Origin: Eucommia ulmoides
Taxonomy: Eukaryota; Streptophyta; Magnoliopsida; Garryales; Eucommiaceae
Length of the DNA: 64,000 nucleotides
Assembly: GCA_016647705.1 (NCBI GenBank)
Contig: CM028340.1
Location: 13,779,001 to 13,843,000 of the forward strand
Direction of reading: 5' to 3'
Numbering within the stretch: position 1 is the first letter of the stretch; the number at the start of each line of letters is the position of its first letter. The position numbers and the translations under genes were made by a program. Below are positions 24,902 through 36,537 of the stretch, piece after piece. The notes beneath the pieces are model-generated. The model saw only the letters and a program-made list of their open reading frames with translations. It did not search any database and was not told the origin of the DNA.

Positions 24902-26520
24902 TGATGAGTGGTGTAGTCACCAACAAATCAAGTATTTTTAGATTCAAATATTTGTGTGTTTTCAATCATTTTTGTTAGTTTAATATGTTTTTGTGTGGTT
25001 TTGTAGGAATATAAATAAATTAGAAAAACGATGCAAAATGAATACAGATTCAGTAACTTCAAGACCGATTTTGGCCCATGATGCAATACGATTTTTGAAA
25101 AACTCAAAACATAGAAGTTGTAGATTTATGTCTTATCCTTCCATAGCCTTTTGTATCACCTCAATAGGAGTTCGGACAAAAATACAAACCAGGTGTAGGC
25201 ACTGTCCAACGCGCACTGCAGCACCGACAATCAAATGTAAAACGTTAAAAGAGTATTTATGACTCATTTTGCAGAGGAGGAGATAGAGAAATCAGAGAGG
25301 AAGAAGAGGAACGAGAGAGAGGCGATTTTGGGAGAGAAAATCAACATTGGAGGCGATTTTGGGCAAGAAAACACCGGATGATAGAGATATGATGCGAGAT
25401 TGAAGAAGAAAACTCCTTTGGTGGCCCTTGGGATTGAATATTTAGAGTTCAAACCCACAATAAGATTTTCTCTACCTTTCTTTTCTCCCAAATCTTGATT
25501 AATTTTAGTATTTGTGAATATTGTGTTGAACATGTTTGCATCTATAGATTTCTTGAAAATATTAGTTTTGGATCTATCTATGTTGTGTTCGTAATCTAGA
25601 TCTAGGGATTTATGTAGTCTCATTTGAACTTTGTTAGATTATTTTGTTAATTATTAGATTTAATTCCATTTTATGTATCTCCTAGGCTTAATGGGTTTTA
25701 TTCATGTGGCCAATGAGTTAGATAATATTAGGTTACGAATTTTATACTCAGGAGAGGTTGAATTCGTAACCAGAATTAGGAGTGCATAATTTAGGTTGTT
25801 GTGAGTCCGGGAGGAAACAAACACCTAGGTATTCGAGTTGGGAATTTAGGATCTTGTGAAACCGGGAGGTAATCGAGTTCTAGATTTATTAATTAGAATA
25901 GCTTTTCAATTGTGTTTATCTTTATAATGCTTCTAATGTATGCATTCACATGATATTTTGGTAGAATTGAGAACTTGGGATTTAACACTCAGGAGAGGTA
26001 ATCCTGGGTTCGGATTTAGGTTAAACACAACGTAAGTTTTAATAAATCAGGAGATATTTATAGCTCGCATAATCTATATGGTTGGGTTTAACGAATGTTT
26101 TCACCTAAATACGAGATAGGGATATCAGTAATGAAGTGTTTACATATTCTCTCACTTGACGCTCAGGAGAGGTAGTAAGAGAGCAATAGCATGAGGACCT
26201 TGATTATTGAATAAATGGAATTAACTAGTAATTACTTAATAGGAAAACATGGGAATAATGAGATGAAATCAATCCCATAGAATATTTGTGCAAAGACAAT
26301 CCATATTTTATTTTATTTTTCTATTTGTATTTGTTAGAGTTATTTTTAGTTCCAAAAACCCCAAAATTTGATCGCCTAAATAAAGTTAGGTTATGATACT
26401 CGTGGTACTTAACAACCATTTAAACCAATCACTATGGATACGACAACGCTTACTCTTCCCATACTATTAAAACTTGACTCGTACACTTGCGGTATTGTAA
26501 CAACAAATAAATCGCTACCA
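24902..26520 (+). mobile_element. Family C solo LTR with perfect target duplication
   Basis: It runs from TGATGAGTGG to CGCTACCA, 1619 bp, flanked on both sides by AATTT. The same LTR recurs at 30258-31915. It carries three ACTCAGGAGAGG-type boxes (25746, 25985, 26159). The sequence that follows is family A interior, not family C interior, so by structure this is a solo LTR. Confidence 0.85.
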
Positions 26521-27505
26521 AATTTCAATTGGAAAACCAGATATAATATACCCCAGCTCTAACTGGGGTGCAGGATTATTTCATGAGCATTCAAAAAATA
26601 TGACTGAGCTCTCATGGGTTGCCCATATATCCTGAACTGAGCATGTGTATTTTTTTTAATGTTAGTTTGACACTGAGAACCTCATTGGATTGTTTTTTTG
26701 TCCTTTAATTTAGAAATCATGTCAAGTTGTTGTTTTAGACAATGATTATCAGATGACCGTAACCTACATGGGTTATCTACATACATTAATTTTCTCAGGT
26801 CGAAATGTAGTTCGACCACCTCTATTATAATTTTCAATTTGTCAACCGCACCCACAAGGGTTTCCTACATACCTTGGTGATCTACCAAGGATCAGGTCAA
26901 AGTGTAGTTCGTGCACAGAAATCCTCATTGTTTACCTAACAAAAGGATTGAAATTGGATTCTTAGGGAAGTCAAGGGGCTTCTACGGAGATGCGCCCTGA
27001 TACAGGGCTAAGAGAATGTCATAAAGTCAATATCTCTTTAATTCGATCGGACCCACATAGGTTTCCTATGTGCCTTAGTTAATTACCAAGGATCAGGCCG
27101 AGACATAGTTCGTCCTTGTTGATGGAGGATTTTTATTTAAGATGGCAACCGAACCCGTATCTGGGTTGCTTACGTATCTCAAATAAATGACAATCGAGTC
27201 AGCATGTAGTTCATCGTTACGATGATTTTAATGATTTGAGCTTTTCGTTTTACGTCACAGGACAGAAATAAACATTGTTTTCATCGTAAAATCCTGAATA
27301 GGATGAAATGTGCCTCAGTCTTTAATTGGGCATTGATTGTATAAGTTATGTTCGGGAAACTAGTTCGACATTTCCTATTATGTGATTTTTTATCATTGAC
27401 AGTGTAAAATATGCCCCAACTTGAGGGCTGGGGAAAATACTGATTAGCTACTGGATTGAGAAGCTAAATTAGTTCGTCTCGCTATTTGTCAAAGCTTATG
27501 AAAAA
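26521..27505 (-). other. Family A interior, first copy of a duplicated flank
   Basis: From AATTTCAATTGG onwards this matches 31916-32333 and then 47744-47890. It contains the CCCCAGCTCTAACTGGGG hairpin and repeated phrases such as CTACCAAGGATCAGGTCA. Near 27505 it switches abruptly to family C leader sequence. No coding region. Confidence 0.65.
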
Positions 27506-27629
27506 TTATTGTTAATATTGTGAATAAGTAACTTGATTTTAATTTAGGCATTTATTTTATTTTTAATATTTGTTTTTAGTTTTGTTTATTTTGCAAGGTG
27601 CTTGGAGATGACTCATCAACAAGTCCTCG

Positions 27630-28469
27630 TGAGTTTTTCTCAATGTGATTTTGAGCCCTTTTTTTTGTGTTGGGGAAAGATATAAAGAATTCCTCATTCA
27701 GTTCCCAAATCATGGTTTCCCGGATGAGTGTCAACTACTAAACTTCATCATCGGGTTACAAGCCGCAACATGAACGAGGGTGGAAGGAGGAAATGGTACA
27801 ACCTCTTTCTACAAACTAACTGCAGACGAAGTTTATTGATTGTTGGAAGACATGGCGAAGTTAGACTGTCAAAGTTGGGATTATTCAACAAGCTATCAAA
27901 GATTGGGGAATAGTTCCAACATTTCGGCACCATGGATTGACACCCCAGACCCACCGGTGGAGTTTTCCCCCACTCTGGAAGAAATATTCACTGCAGTCAT
28001 GGGGGAAACTCAGATTTTCCTGAGGGAAAATCATGATCGTCTCAATAAGCATGAGGACCGCCTTGACAAAATTGAGATGACTTGCGCTGATATCAACACA
28101 ACCATAAAGTCCCTTGAGACTTAAATCAGTTAACTTGTTTACTATATTGAAGCCGAGTCAAAAACAATGGCACTAAAAGACACATGAGTCACATCCGTAT
28201 GTGAAAGCCACCATGAGGAAACAAATGAAAGTGGGAGGAACTTGGGTGTGTTCAAGGACAATGTTTCGAATAAGGAAGAAACCCAAGAATGGATCGACGT
28301 TGAAGAATCACAAGACTACACGTGTGAGTTTTCACTGTTTGTGATCCAAATTGTGATGCCACCATCAATCAAAAACGATCACATCTATGAGGATCCGATG
28401 TGGCTCATTTGTCCTCCACCGCTTCTAGCAACGTTCATTCAGGCTCACCAGCACATAAACCGGAGCTGA
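27630..28469 (+). pseudogene. Shortened gag-like protein of family C, broken
   Basis: The readable order is FPNHGFPDECQLLNF, NGTTSFYKLTADEVYWLLED, PWIDTPDPP, GETQIFLRENHDRLNKHEDR and near the end DHIYEDPMWL. The first part corresponds to the second half of Athila-type gag, and the coiled middle (GETQIFLRENHDRLNK) also matches the B gag near 35120-35190. The tail resembles only the family D ORF. Nonsense codons include TGA after the ATGAACGAG region and a TAA after SLET. The family D counterpart is open, so these breaks are secondary. Confidence 0.75.
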
Positions 28470-28632
28470 GTCACGTTGAGAATACGTGCCTAATATTTCC
28501 ACATCTCACCAAGCTTAAGGGCGTTCTAAACTAAAACCCATTTATAGTGTTGTATGACACATATTATGGGTAGAAGTCACTCTTTGACAAGCCCTTCTCC
28601 GTATCAAGCTGAGGACATTAAACCAAGAGTTT

Positions 28633-28650
28633 CTTAGGAGGCAACCCAAG
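28633..28650 (+). other. Stem-loop just downstream of the gag-like ORF
   Basis: CTTAGG, loop AGGCAA, CCCAAG: a six-pair stem with one mismatch. The phrase AGGAGGCAACCCAAG is reminiscent of a motif in many Athila-type elements, and a decayed version lies after the family D ORF (62395-62412, minus). Confidence 0.45.
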
Positions 28651-29588
28651 TTTTCAAATAATGGAGCCTAAAGATGCAAGTTATGGAAGAAAGCCCCACA
28701 CCGGTCACCTGGCCTGGAGCATTACCGCCAACTGCACTAGGAGGCGAAATTGCCTCACCTCCCTGGTACGTGTTCTTATTCCCTTGTGCTTGATTTGTAT
28801 ACATGTTTAACTTTGAATTTGGGGTTGGGACACATGTCAGTTTATGTTCGTTGGGTTTAGGAAAGACTTGTGTGAATTTTTTCATCCTATAACTTGTGTT
28901 CTTGTGGCCATGTTTTCAGTTTGATTTTCTTTTTATGTTTGTTTGAATAAATTGTGAGTTTTATTGAGATGAAATGAACTGATATCAATGATAGGTATAA
29001 ACACTTGATGTTCTCTTACGTCTTTTGAAATGCATGTCATTGAGATTTCTATGTGCTTGACTTGTGTTAATTGAAGTTCACTCTTAACTCATTACAACTG
29101 AACACCATGAATCACGATCACTTGTCCTTTTGAGTACTTGGAGACCATTTATGTGCTTTAGGTAGGCTTTGACATCTCGTAAACACTAGAACTCATTTGA
29201 GTGAAACTTGAGGCGAAATACTAGGTTATATGTTATTGGAGAGATGATTTAAGCATTCTTTGGATCGTTTGGGCCTTTGAAACTAACCCTTGAAATTGTT
29301 TGTCCTTCGTTACCCCCGTTGAGCCTCATTGCTTAATTCTTTCACTACCCACATTTGTGCACCCAACCCACTACATTTTTTTTCACTTCCTAAACCCGTG
29401 ACTAATGGCATGTCTACATGGATCATTAAGTGTAAGGACTAGAGCAGGCTATGTTTGGAAAGTCATTTGTGGATTGGGATGTGTGTGTGTTTTTTTTTTT
29501 TTTTTTTTGTATTTGTGTTGTAAAAAAAAAATCATCGTTGTAGTATAGTGGTGAGTTTCCCATCTGTTCCCCTATTTTTTTTTCTTTC

Positions 29589-29624
29589 AACATTGGGGAC
29601 AATGTTGATTTTGAGTTTGGGGGT
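29589..29624 (+). other. Hairpin plus inner polypurine tract (family C)
   Basis: AACATTG, loop GGGA, CAATGTT forms a perfect seven-pair hairpin. It is followed by GAGTTTGGGGGT, a polypurine-tract-like run over 600 bp before the real terminal tract. Counterparts lie at 44764-44799 (B) and 62231-62266 (D, minus). Confidence 0.55.
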
Positions 29625-30257
29625 ATGGTTCTTAACTATTAAAAAAATCGTATGTTTTGGTGTGGTTTGTGAATAATACATTTTGGGATTGGTTGAAAGT
29701 TGACATTTGATGAAAGGGAGAGTCGGTGAAATGTTTTCTTGGAAATAGTGCAAGATCCATGAGTTGTAATATATGCCTAGGGTGATTTGAGTCTAAAATG
29801 ACATTTTCATCTTCCTTTTACCCTAGCTATATATTACAACCCTTGAAGTCCTTTTGATCTCCAATGATATATGTGCCGACACAATTAGTGGAGTGTGAAA
29901 CGAAAAATGGACTTATGGTTGTTCTTGCATTCTTTATATAGAGATTGATCAATGTCGCCTTAGCACTAAATATATCTGAGGCTCGTTTCGTTGGGTGAGA
30001 GTGATTGTGCACGCATTGACACATTTAGAGTCTTGAGTACATTGAAATTGATACTTTAAGTTGAAATTCTAGATAATCTCAATATGTGCATTTCCTATTA
30101 GCTTAGAGCATTTTATTCCATCAGATATTGTTGCACAGTCATTGATTCAATATAGAACTCACATATTTATTGATAATATTTTATTACTTGATTTGTGTTT
30201 CTTTTATTTTATTTTATTTTGCTTGAGGACAAGTAAACGTTTGAGTTTAGGGATATT

Positions 30258-31915
30258 TGATGAGTGGTTTATTCACCAACAAATCAAGCACTTTTAGATT
30301 CAAATATTTGTGTGTTTTCAAGAATTTTTGTCAGTTTAATATGTTTTTGTATTGTTTTGTAGGAAAATAAATAAATGAAAACAACGATGCAAAATGAGTA
30401 CAGGTCCAGTAACTTCAAGACCAATTTTGGCTAAGATACAATCCGATTTTGGAAAATCTCAAAACATGGAAGTGGTAGTTCTATGTCTTATAATTCTATA
30501 GACGTTTTCACAATCTCAATAGGAGTTCAGATGAGAAAGCTATGGCTAACACGCGCTGTAGAGCACTAGTGTTAGTGTTTTTAGCCATAGCTCATTGCAG
30601 CGCCCTAAAACGTGCGCTACAGTGCCGATTGTCAGATCTAAAATGTTAAAAGGGAATTTAGGGTGCATTTTGCAGAGGAGGAGAAAGAGAAATCATATAG
30701 GAAAAATATGAATGAGAGAAAGGCGATTTTGGGAGAGGAAATCAATATTTGAGGTGATTTTAGGTGAGAAAACACCGGATGGTGGCATTTTGATGCGAGA
30801 TAGGAGTAGAAAACACCATTGGTGACACTTGGGATTGAAGATTTGGAGCTCAAATCTACAATAATATTTTCTCTACCTTTCTCTTCTCCCTAATCTTGAT
30901 TGATTTTTGTATTTGTGGATATTGTGTTGAACATGTTTTCATCTATGGATTTCTTGAAAAAATTAGTTTTGGATCTATCAATGTTGTTTTTGTAATCTAT
31001 ATCTAGCGCTCGATGTAGTCTCATTTGAACCGTGTTAGATTATTTTGTTAATTATTAGATTTAGTTCCATTTTATGCATCTCTTAGGCTTAATATGTTTG
31101 ATTCATGTGGCCAATGAGTTAGATGATGTTAGGTTACAAATTTTATACTCCAGAGAGGTTGAATTCGTAACCAAAATTGGGAATTTTAGGTTGCTGTGAG
31201 TTTGAGAGGAAATCAACACCTAGGTATTTGAGTTGGGAATTTATGATCTTGTGAAACTGGGAGGTAATTGAGTTCTAGATTTATCAATTAGAATCGCTTT
31301 TCAATTGTGTTTATCTTTATAATGCTTCCAATGTATGATTTCTCATGATATTTTGGTTGAATTAAGAACTTGGGATTTGACACTCAGGAGAGGTAATCCC
31401 GGGTTTGGACTTACGTTAAACACAACGTAAGCTTTAATAGAACATGAGATATTCAGAGCTTGTGTAATCTATAAGGTTGGGTTTAACGAATATTTTCACC
31501 TAAATACGGGATAGGGATATCAGTATTGAAGTGTTTACATATTTCCTCACTTGACGCTTGGGAGAGGTAGTGAGAGAGTAATAGCACGAGGACCTTTATT
31601 ATTAAATAAACAGAATTAACTAATAATTACTTAATAGGAAAACGTTGGAATAACGAGATAAAATCAAGCCCCTAAAGCATTTGTGCATTGATAATCCATA
31701 TTTTATTTTATTTTTATATTTATATTTGTTTTAGTTATTTTTAGTTCTAAAAAACCAAAAATTTGATCTCCTAAATAAAGTTAGGTTACGATAATCGCGG
31801 TAATTAACTACCATTTAAACCATTCCCTGTGGATACGACAACCCTTACTTTTTTCATACTATTAAAACTTGACCCATACATTTACGGTATTATAGCGACA
31901 AATAAATCGCTACCA
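30258..31915 (+). mobile_element. Family C 3-prime LTR
   Basis: It runs from TGATGAGTGG to CGCTACCA, is preceded by a polypurine tract and followed by AATTT. It is alignable end to end with 24902-26520. In U3 (about 30550-30635) it carries GC-rich inverted words such as CGCGCTGTAG and GCTACAGTGC. Two R/U5 boxes of the GAGAGGTA kind follow near 31380 and 31555. Confidence 0.85.
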
Positions 31916-32333
31916 AATTTCAATGGAGAAGCCAGATATAATATGCCCTAGCTCTAACTAGGGTGTAGGATTACATCCTGAGCGTTCAGAAAATATGACA
32001 GAGCCCTCATGGGTTTCCCAAATATCCTGAACTGAGCATGTGATTTTTTTTATTTTTTTTAATATTCATTTGACACTGAGAACCATGTTGGGTTGTTTTT
32101 TTGTCCTTTGATTTCAAAATCATGTCAAGTTGTTGTTTCAGACAATGATCGTCAGACGACCGTAACCCACATGGGTTATCTACACACATTAATTTCCTTT
32201 GTCAGGAATCAGGTCGAAATGTAGTTTGGCCATCTCTATTGTAATTTTTAGATTGTCGACCACACCCACAAGTGTTTCCTACGTACCTTGGTGATCTACC
32301 AAGGATCAGGTCAAATTGTAGTTCGTGCATATG
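31916..32333 (-). other. Family A interior, second copy of the duplicated flank
   Basis: This matches 26521-26900 and resumes after the Athila-like element at 47739. The junction with family B interrupts GTTCGTGCATATG. Confidence 0.65.
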
Positions 32334-33738
32334 TGATAGGTTGAAAATTCCTATCTACTTCTAAGCGGAATTTGGTAGTTTTTGAGTGTTTTAGTAATAT
32401 ATTATAGTGTTTTCGTTTGTTTTTATGTAAACCAAGTGTAGGGACGTAATCGAGTAACAAACAAGCGAAGCGATGGAAAAATGGTGAAAGAAACAAGGTT
32501 TCAGGACAGCAAACCCATCGCCGCCGCGGTGGAGATTCAGGGAGAATTGTACAGAAGTCACTGCCCCAACGGTCATTCACCGCCAAGGCAGTGAAAGTCC
32601 AGTGAGCTGTGTCAGTCTTACCGCCGAGGCGGTGAAAGTACAAAGAACCTAGGTTTTGTTTCACCGCCAAGGCAGTGAAAGTACAGAGTTTAGGTTTTTG
32701 TTCACCACCGCCGCGGTGGTCACTCTGTGCAAAAAATATCTATTTTCTAAATATTTTGAAGCCTTCTATTTAAACCCTTCTTTCCCCCTTTTGTCAAGAA
32801 CATTTCCACTCTTGTAATTGATGATCATGAGCATATTTTGAGAGCTTAAAGAGGAGATTCAACATTTGGAGATGAGGAATCATTTCAGGATCGATCTTTG
32901 GTGACAGTAGGCCATTCCACTTAAAGATTTAATCATTCTTCCTTTGTTTCTATCTTTGTAACTTAACTTTTTATATCAAATGATGATGAATCCTTCTTGT
33001 TTCAATATATATATGGTTAAGATCATTGTAGGCTAGATAAATATTATCTAGGGATTTATGTAACTCATGTAAATACATGTTTGAATGAATATATGTTACT
33101 TTAATGATTGTTTGTATAAATCCAATTGTGTTTACCATTTGATTACAATTTTAATATTATTGTTAAGGTATTAGGGTTGGTGTTGAGAATACAGGGTTTG
33201 ACACTCGGGAGAGGTAACCCCGGATTTGGACTAGGGTTAAATACATCACAACAATCTAACGACCCGAGAGGGTATTAGAAAGTGTGCAATCCATGAGGTT
33301 GGGTCAAGATTCATGTGGCTATGTGTAATACAAAATTCTAGAGAGGGACTTTGGCGTTAACGCAAAGTCATATAATAGCTCATTTTACAATCAGGAAAGG
33401 TAATGAGCGAGTTTGAGATACCTAGATTGTCGGATAGGATAAACACCGTTATTGTTAATAAAATGAAGTCAAACATGTATTAAGTGAATGAATTCAATCT
33501 CTAGGTAATCCATTTAATTAGAATTAACCCAATAGTTGTTAGTTTAACTTAGTTTTAAATATTGATGCTCAAACTTTCCTTGAACCGTCGAGATAACATA
33601 AGACTATGCAAATTGCAGTATTCAATTAATCAAACACGTTTCCTAGAGGAAGATATCCGATCGAAAGGTCCACTATATTAAAACTTGACATCGTGCATTT
33701 GCGAGTATATTAAGACATGAAAAATCAGAACACGTCCA
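32334..33738 (+). repeat. Family B 5-prime LTR
   Basis: 1405 bp, TGATAGGTTG to ACACGTCCA. U3 contains five or so GC-rich palindromes (32513-32722) upstream of a TATA-like TCTATTTAAACC at 32766-32777. R/U5 has two boxes, at 33201 (ACTCGGGAGAGGTAA) and 33387. The inner edge is set by the primer site. Confidence 0.9.
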
Positions 33739-33745
33739 AGTTTTT

Positions 33746-33763
33746 TGCGTCGTTGCCAGGGAG
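33746..33763 (+). other. Degenerate primer binding site, tRNA-Asp type
   Basis: TGCGTCGTTGCCAGGGAG, eight bases inside the LTR, resembles the complement of the plant tRNA-Asp 3-prime end with several changes. The family D element keeps a near-perfect version (63473-63490). Confidence 0.7.
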
Positions 33764-33989
33764 ATGGTGTTTTGAATTAGTTGATATTGTGACCAAGTGG
33801 TTGAATGTTAATCCAGACAATTCTTTTGTTTTATTTGTTTTTCAATTCATTTTTTTTTAATTTGTTTCATTTATTGTGATCGAGCAGTGCAAGCGACGTA
33901 GTAGGAGTTTGAAATTCTTTACTCTTAATCCCAAGATCGAGCGTACTTTGACAAGGATAAAGAGAGAGAGAAGAAGCCAACCTCACAGT

Positions 33990-35548
33990 ATGGCCGATGG
34001 TGGAGACGATAGGATGCCACATATGCCTCAACAATTATCGGTTCCGTAGGTACTACAGTAGCCGCCTCCGGAGCAGGAAGTTCAACAACGGGTCCTTAGG
34101 GACTACTATTGACCCGTTATGTTCGATAACTACTCTGAAATTCGAATGCTGCCCATCCAGGCCAACAACTTCGAGTTAAAGCCCGCCCTAATCAATATGG
34201 TTCAATAAAACCAATATGGAGGCAATCTGCATGAGGAACCAAATGTTCATCTGGCCACCTTTCTGGAGATTTGTGATACAGTAAAGATCAACAGTGTTGC
34301 AGAGGACGTAATACGGTTGAGGTTGTTTCCGTTTTTACTTCGTGACCGAGCACGAGGTTGGTTACATTCGATTCAACCTGGAAGATCAACACTTGGGAGG
34401 ACCTTACTCAAAGGTTCCTTACTAAATTTTTCCCGCCTTCAAAGACTTCTCAACTCAAAGGTGAGATAGCGCAATTTCATCAAAGGGACTACGAGCCACT
34501 ATTCTAAGCATGAGAAAGATTTAAGGATCTATTGCATCGATGCCCCCAACACGGGTATCAAGATTGGTTTCAAACCCAACTCTTCTACAATAAGTTGGAT
34601 GGCCAAACAAGGACCATAGTTGATGCTGCCTCGGGAGGATCTTTGTTGTCCAAAACACCTATTGAAGCAAATGCCCTATTGGAGAAAATGGCAGCCAATA
34701 ATTACCAATGGCCCAACGAGAGGAACACGGGAAGAAAGGTAGTTTCAATTCAAGAAGCCGATCATATTGCTACCTTATCGGTCCAAGTATCTAAACTCTC
34801 AGATCAATTGGTCGCCTTCTCAACTAAAGATGCTTTGTCAAGTCATGAAGTGGAGAACGTCGCAAGTAGTTCTCAACCCGGAGTGGATAGTGAGTTGAAA
34901 GAATGTCACTTTGTCAACAATCGAGCTTATACTTTCAGGCCCGCCGCCAATATTCTGACTCACTATAATCCTGGACTTCACAACCATGAAAATTTTTCAT
35001 ATGTGAATAATCAAAACACGTTGTGGCCACCTCCTAGTTATGGAAATCAAGTTCAAAGGTATCCTATGCAACAACCTCAAATTCTAAATCAAAAGATGAA
35101 CTTGGAAGATATGATAGGATCTTTTATGAAGGAAACGCAAATAATATTGCGTGAGACACACAATAGGTTTAAAAAGCACGATACGAGGCTTGACTCAATT
35201 AAGACCACACGTACAAATACAAATGCTACTGTGAAATCATTGGAGACTCAGATTGGGCAACTTGGAAGTGCGATCCAAGAGTAGACCAAGGAGAAGTTTC
35301 CTAGAAACACGGAAACTAACCCGAGGGAATGCAAGGCTATTATGTTGAGAAGCGGAAAAGAGGTTGAAGCAAGAAAACCGATGGAGGAAGAGTCGGGGGT
35401 AAGCCATAGTGTTGACCAAAATGAACCAAGGAGAAATGAGAAGGAAGAATTTGATGGAGAAGTTGATGAGAGAAAGTAGGAGAAGAATAAAGAAAAGATG
35501 GAGGAGAAAAAGGAGAAGAAAAAAGAAGAGAAAGTGGAAGAGATCTAA
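33990..35548 (+). pseudogene. Athila-like gag, broken
   Basis: The capsid precursor would assemble the virus-like particle. The ATG at 33990 opens a frame with FELKPALINMVQ, LATFLEICDTVKIN and RLRLFPFLL in its first 130 codons. It is interrupted by in-frame stops at 34047, 34059, 34110 and 34206. A frame change between about 34380 and 34450 moves to a second frame, which reads RFKDLLHRCPQHG, LDGQTRTIVDAA and MAANNYQWP. That frame continues with a coiled, charged C-terminus to 35546, with further stops at 34505, 34511, 35282 and 35477. No zinc knuckle is visible. Lysine/glutamate-rich low complexity fills 35400-35548. Confidence 0.85.
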
Positions 35549-35559
35549 AGGTGATTCCG

Positions 35560-36536
35560 GGGAGAATTACATTCCCGGACAATCCGTCGATTCTAACTAC
35601 ACCTTTGCCTTATCCACAACGATTCCAAAAGAAGAAGTTGGATTCATAATTTGTAAAGTTTCTTGACATCTTCAAGAAAATACAAATCAACATACCTTTT
35701 GCGGATGCATTAGAACAAATGCCCAACTATGGCAAGTTCGTGAAAGACATCATAACGAAGGAAAAGAAATTGGAGGAATATGAGATGGTGAAAATGATGG
35801 AGGAATGTAGTGCTATTCTGCAAAGAAAATTGCCTGAGAAGCTGGAGGATTCCGGTAGTTTCACGATTCCATGTACTAATGGGAAATCTTATTTTGACAA
35901 AGCACTATGTGATCTTGGTGCTAGCATCAACTTGATGCCATCTTCTATCTACCGGAAGTTGGGACTTGGTAATCTAAAGCCGACCATAATTTCCCTCCAA
36001 ACGGCAGACCGATCGTTGACCTATCCAAAAGGGATTATTGAGGATGTCTTGGTGAAGGTGGACAAGTTCATCTTCCCGGTGGACTTTGTCGTGCTAGAAA
36101 TGGAGGAGGATAGGGAAATTCCAATCATCCTTGGAAGGCCTTTTCTTGCAACGGGAAAGGCTGTAATTGATGTGCATAATGGCAATTGGACGTTGCGAGT
36201 TAATGAAGATGAGGTAAAGTTCAACATTTTCAAAACTATGAACTTTCCAGATGAATGTCCTAAATGCAACCAAGTGGATGTTGTTGACTCGTGTGTAAGG
36301 AAATTCTTTCATGAAAATGTGGATATGAATCCATTGGAACATATACTCACAAATTCCTTATCTATGGGGGATTTTGGTGAGAAGGGCTCAACCACGAAAG
36401 TTGGTGTTGTGGACTGTGTTCTTGCTATGGAGGCTCAATCTAAAGATGTAGAGGGTCTGATTCATGTGGATGTGATTGAAGAAGTTAGTTCTTCCGAACT
36501 ATCTAATCCACCTCACGGTGGATTAATACTCAAGTA
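35560..36536 (+). pseudogene. Athila-like aspartic protease region
   Basis: The long open stretch from 35719 contains the retropepsin-type active site in ALCDLGASINLMP and the later IPIILGRPFLATG. The upstream part to 35560 is out of frame. The frame ends at TAA 36535. It continues in the same frame into RT, so protease, RT, RNase H and integrase formed one polyprotein. The protease motifs themselves look intact. Confidence 0.85.
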
Positions 36537-36537
36537 A

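Larger units (their letters stand above)
27505..30257 (+). mobile_element. Family C non-autonomous interior, 5-prime LTR missing
   Basis: From TTGTTAATATTGTGAATAAG onwards this is alignable with the leader of the family D element (minus, from about 63465). It begins just inside where a primer site should be; the primer site and 5-prime LTR are absent. A gag-like pseudogene is at 27630-28469, a stem-loop at 28633-28650, a hairpin with inner polypurine tract at 29589-29624, and the terminal tract GTTTAGGGATATT before the 3-prime LTR at 30258. No protease, RT or integrase is present. Confidence 0.75.

Noticed and set aside
31935-31955. Apparent covariation in the GCCCCAG/CTGGGGC hairpin between the duplicated family A flanks (CCCTAG with CTAGGG in one copy)
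   Set aside because: Both changes are C-to-T at symmetrical CAG/CTG sites, so methylation decay on the two strands explains them without selection for pairing.
32311-32670. 119-codon minus ORF in the family B LTR, with a similar one at 46428-46691
   Set aside because: It crosses the LTR start and the palindromes, frames differ between the LTRs, and it is antisense to the element.
36021-36342. Overlapping minus ORFs under the protease
   Set aside because: Shadows of a well-supported plus-strand protease reading.
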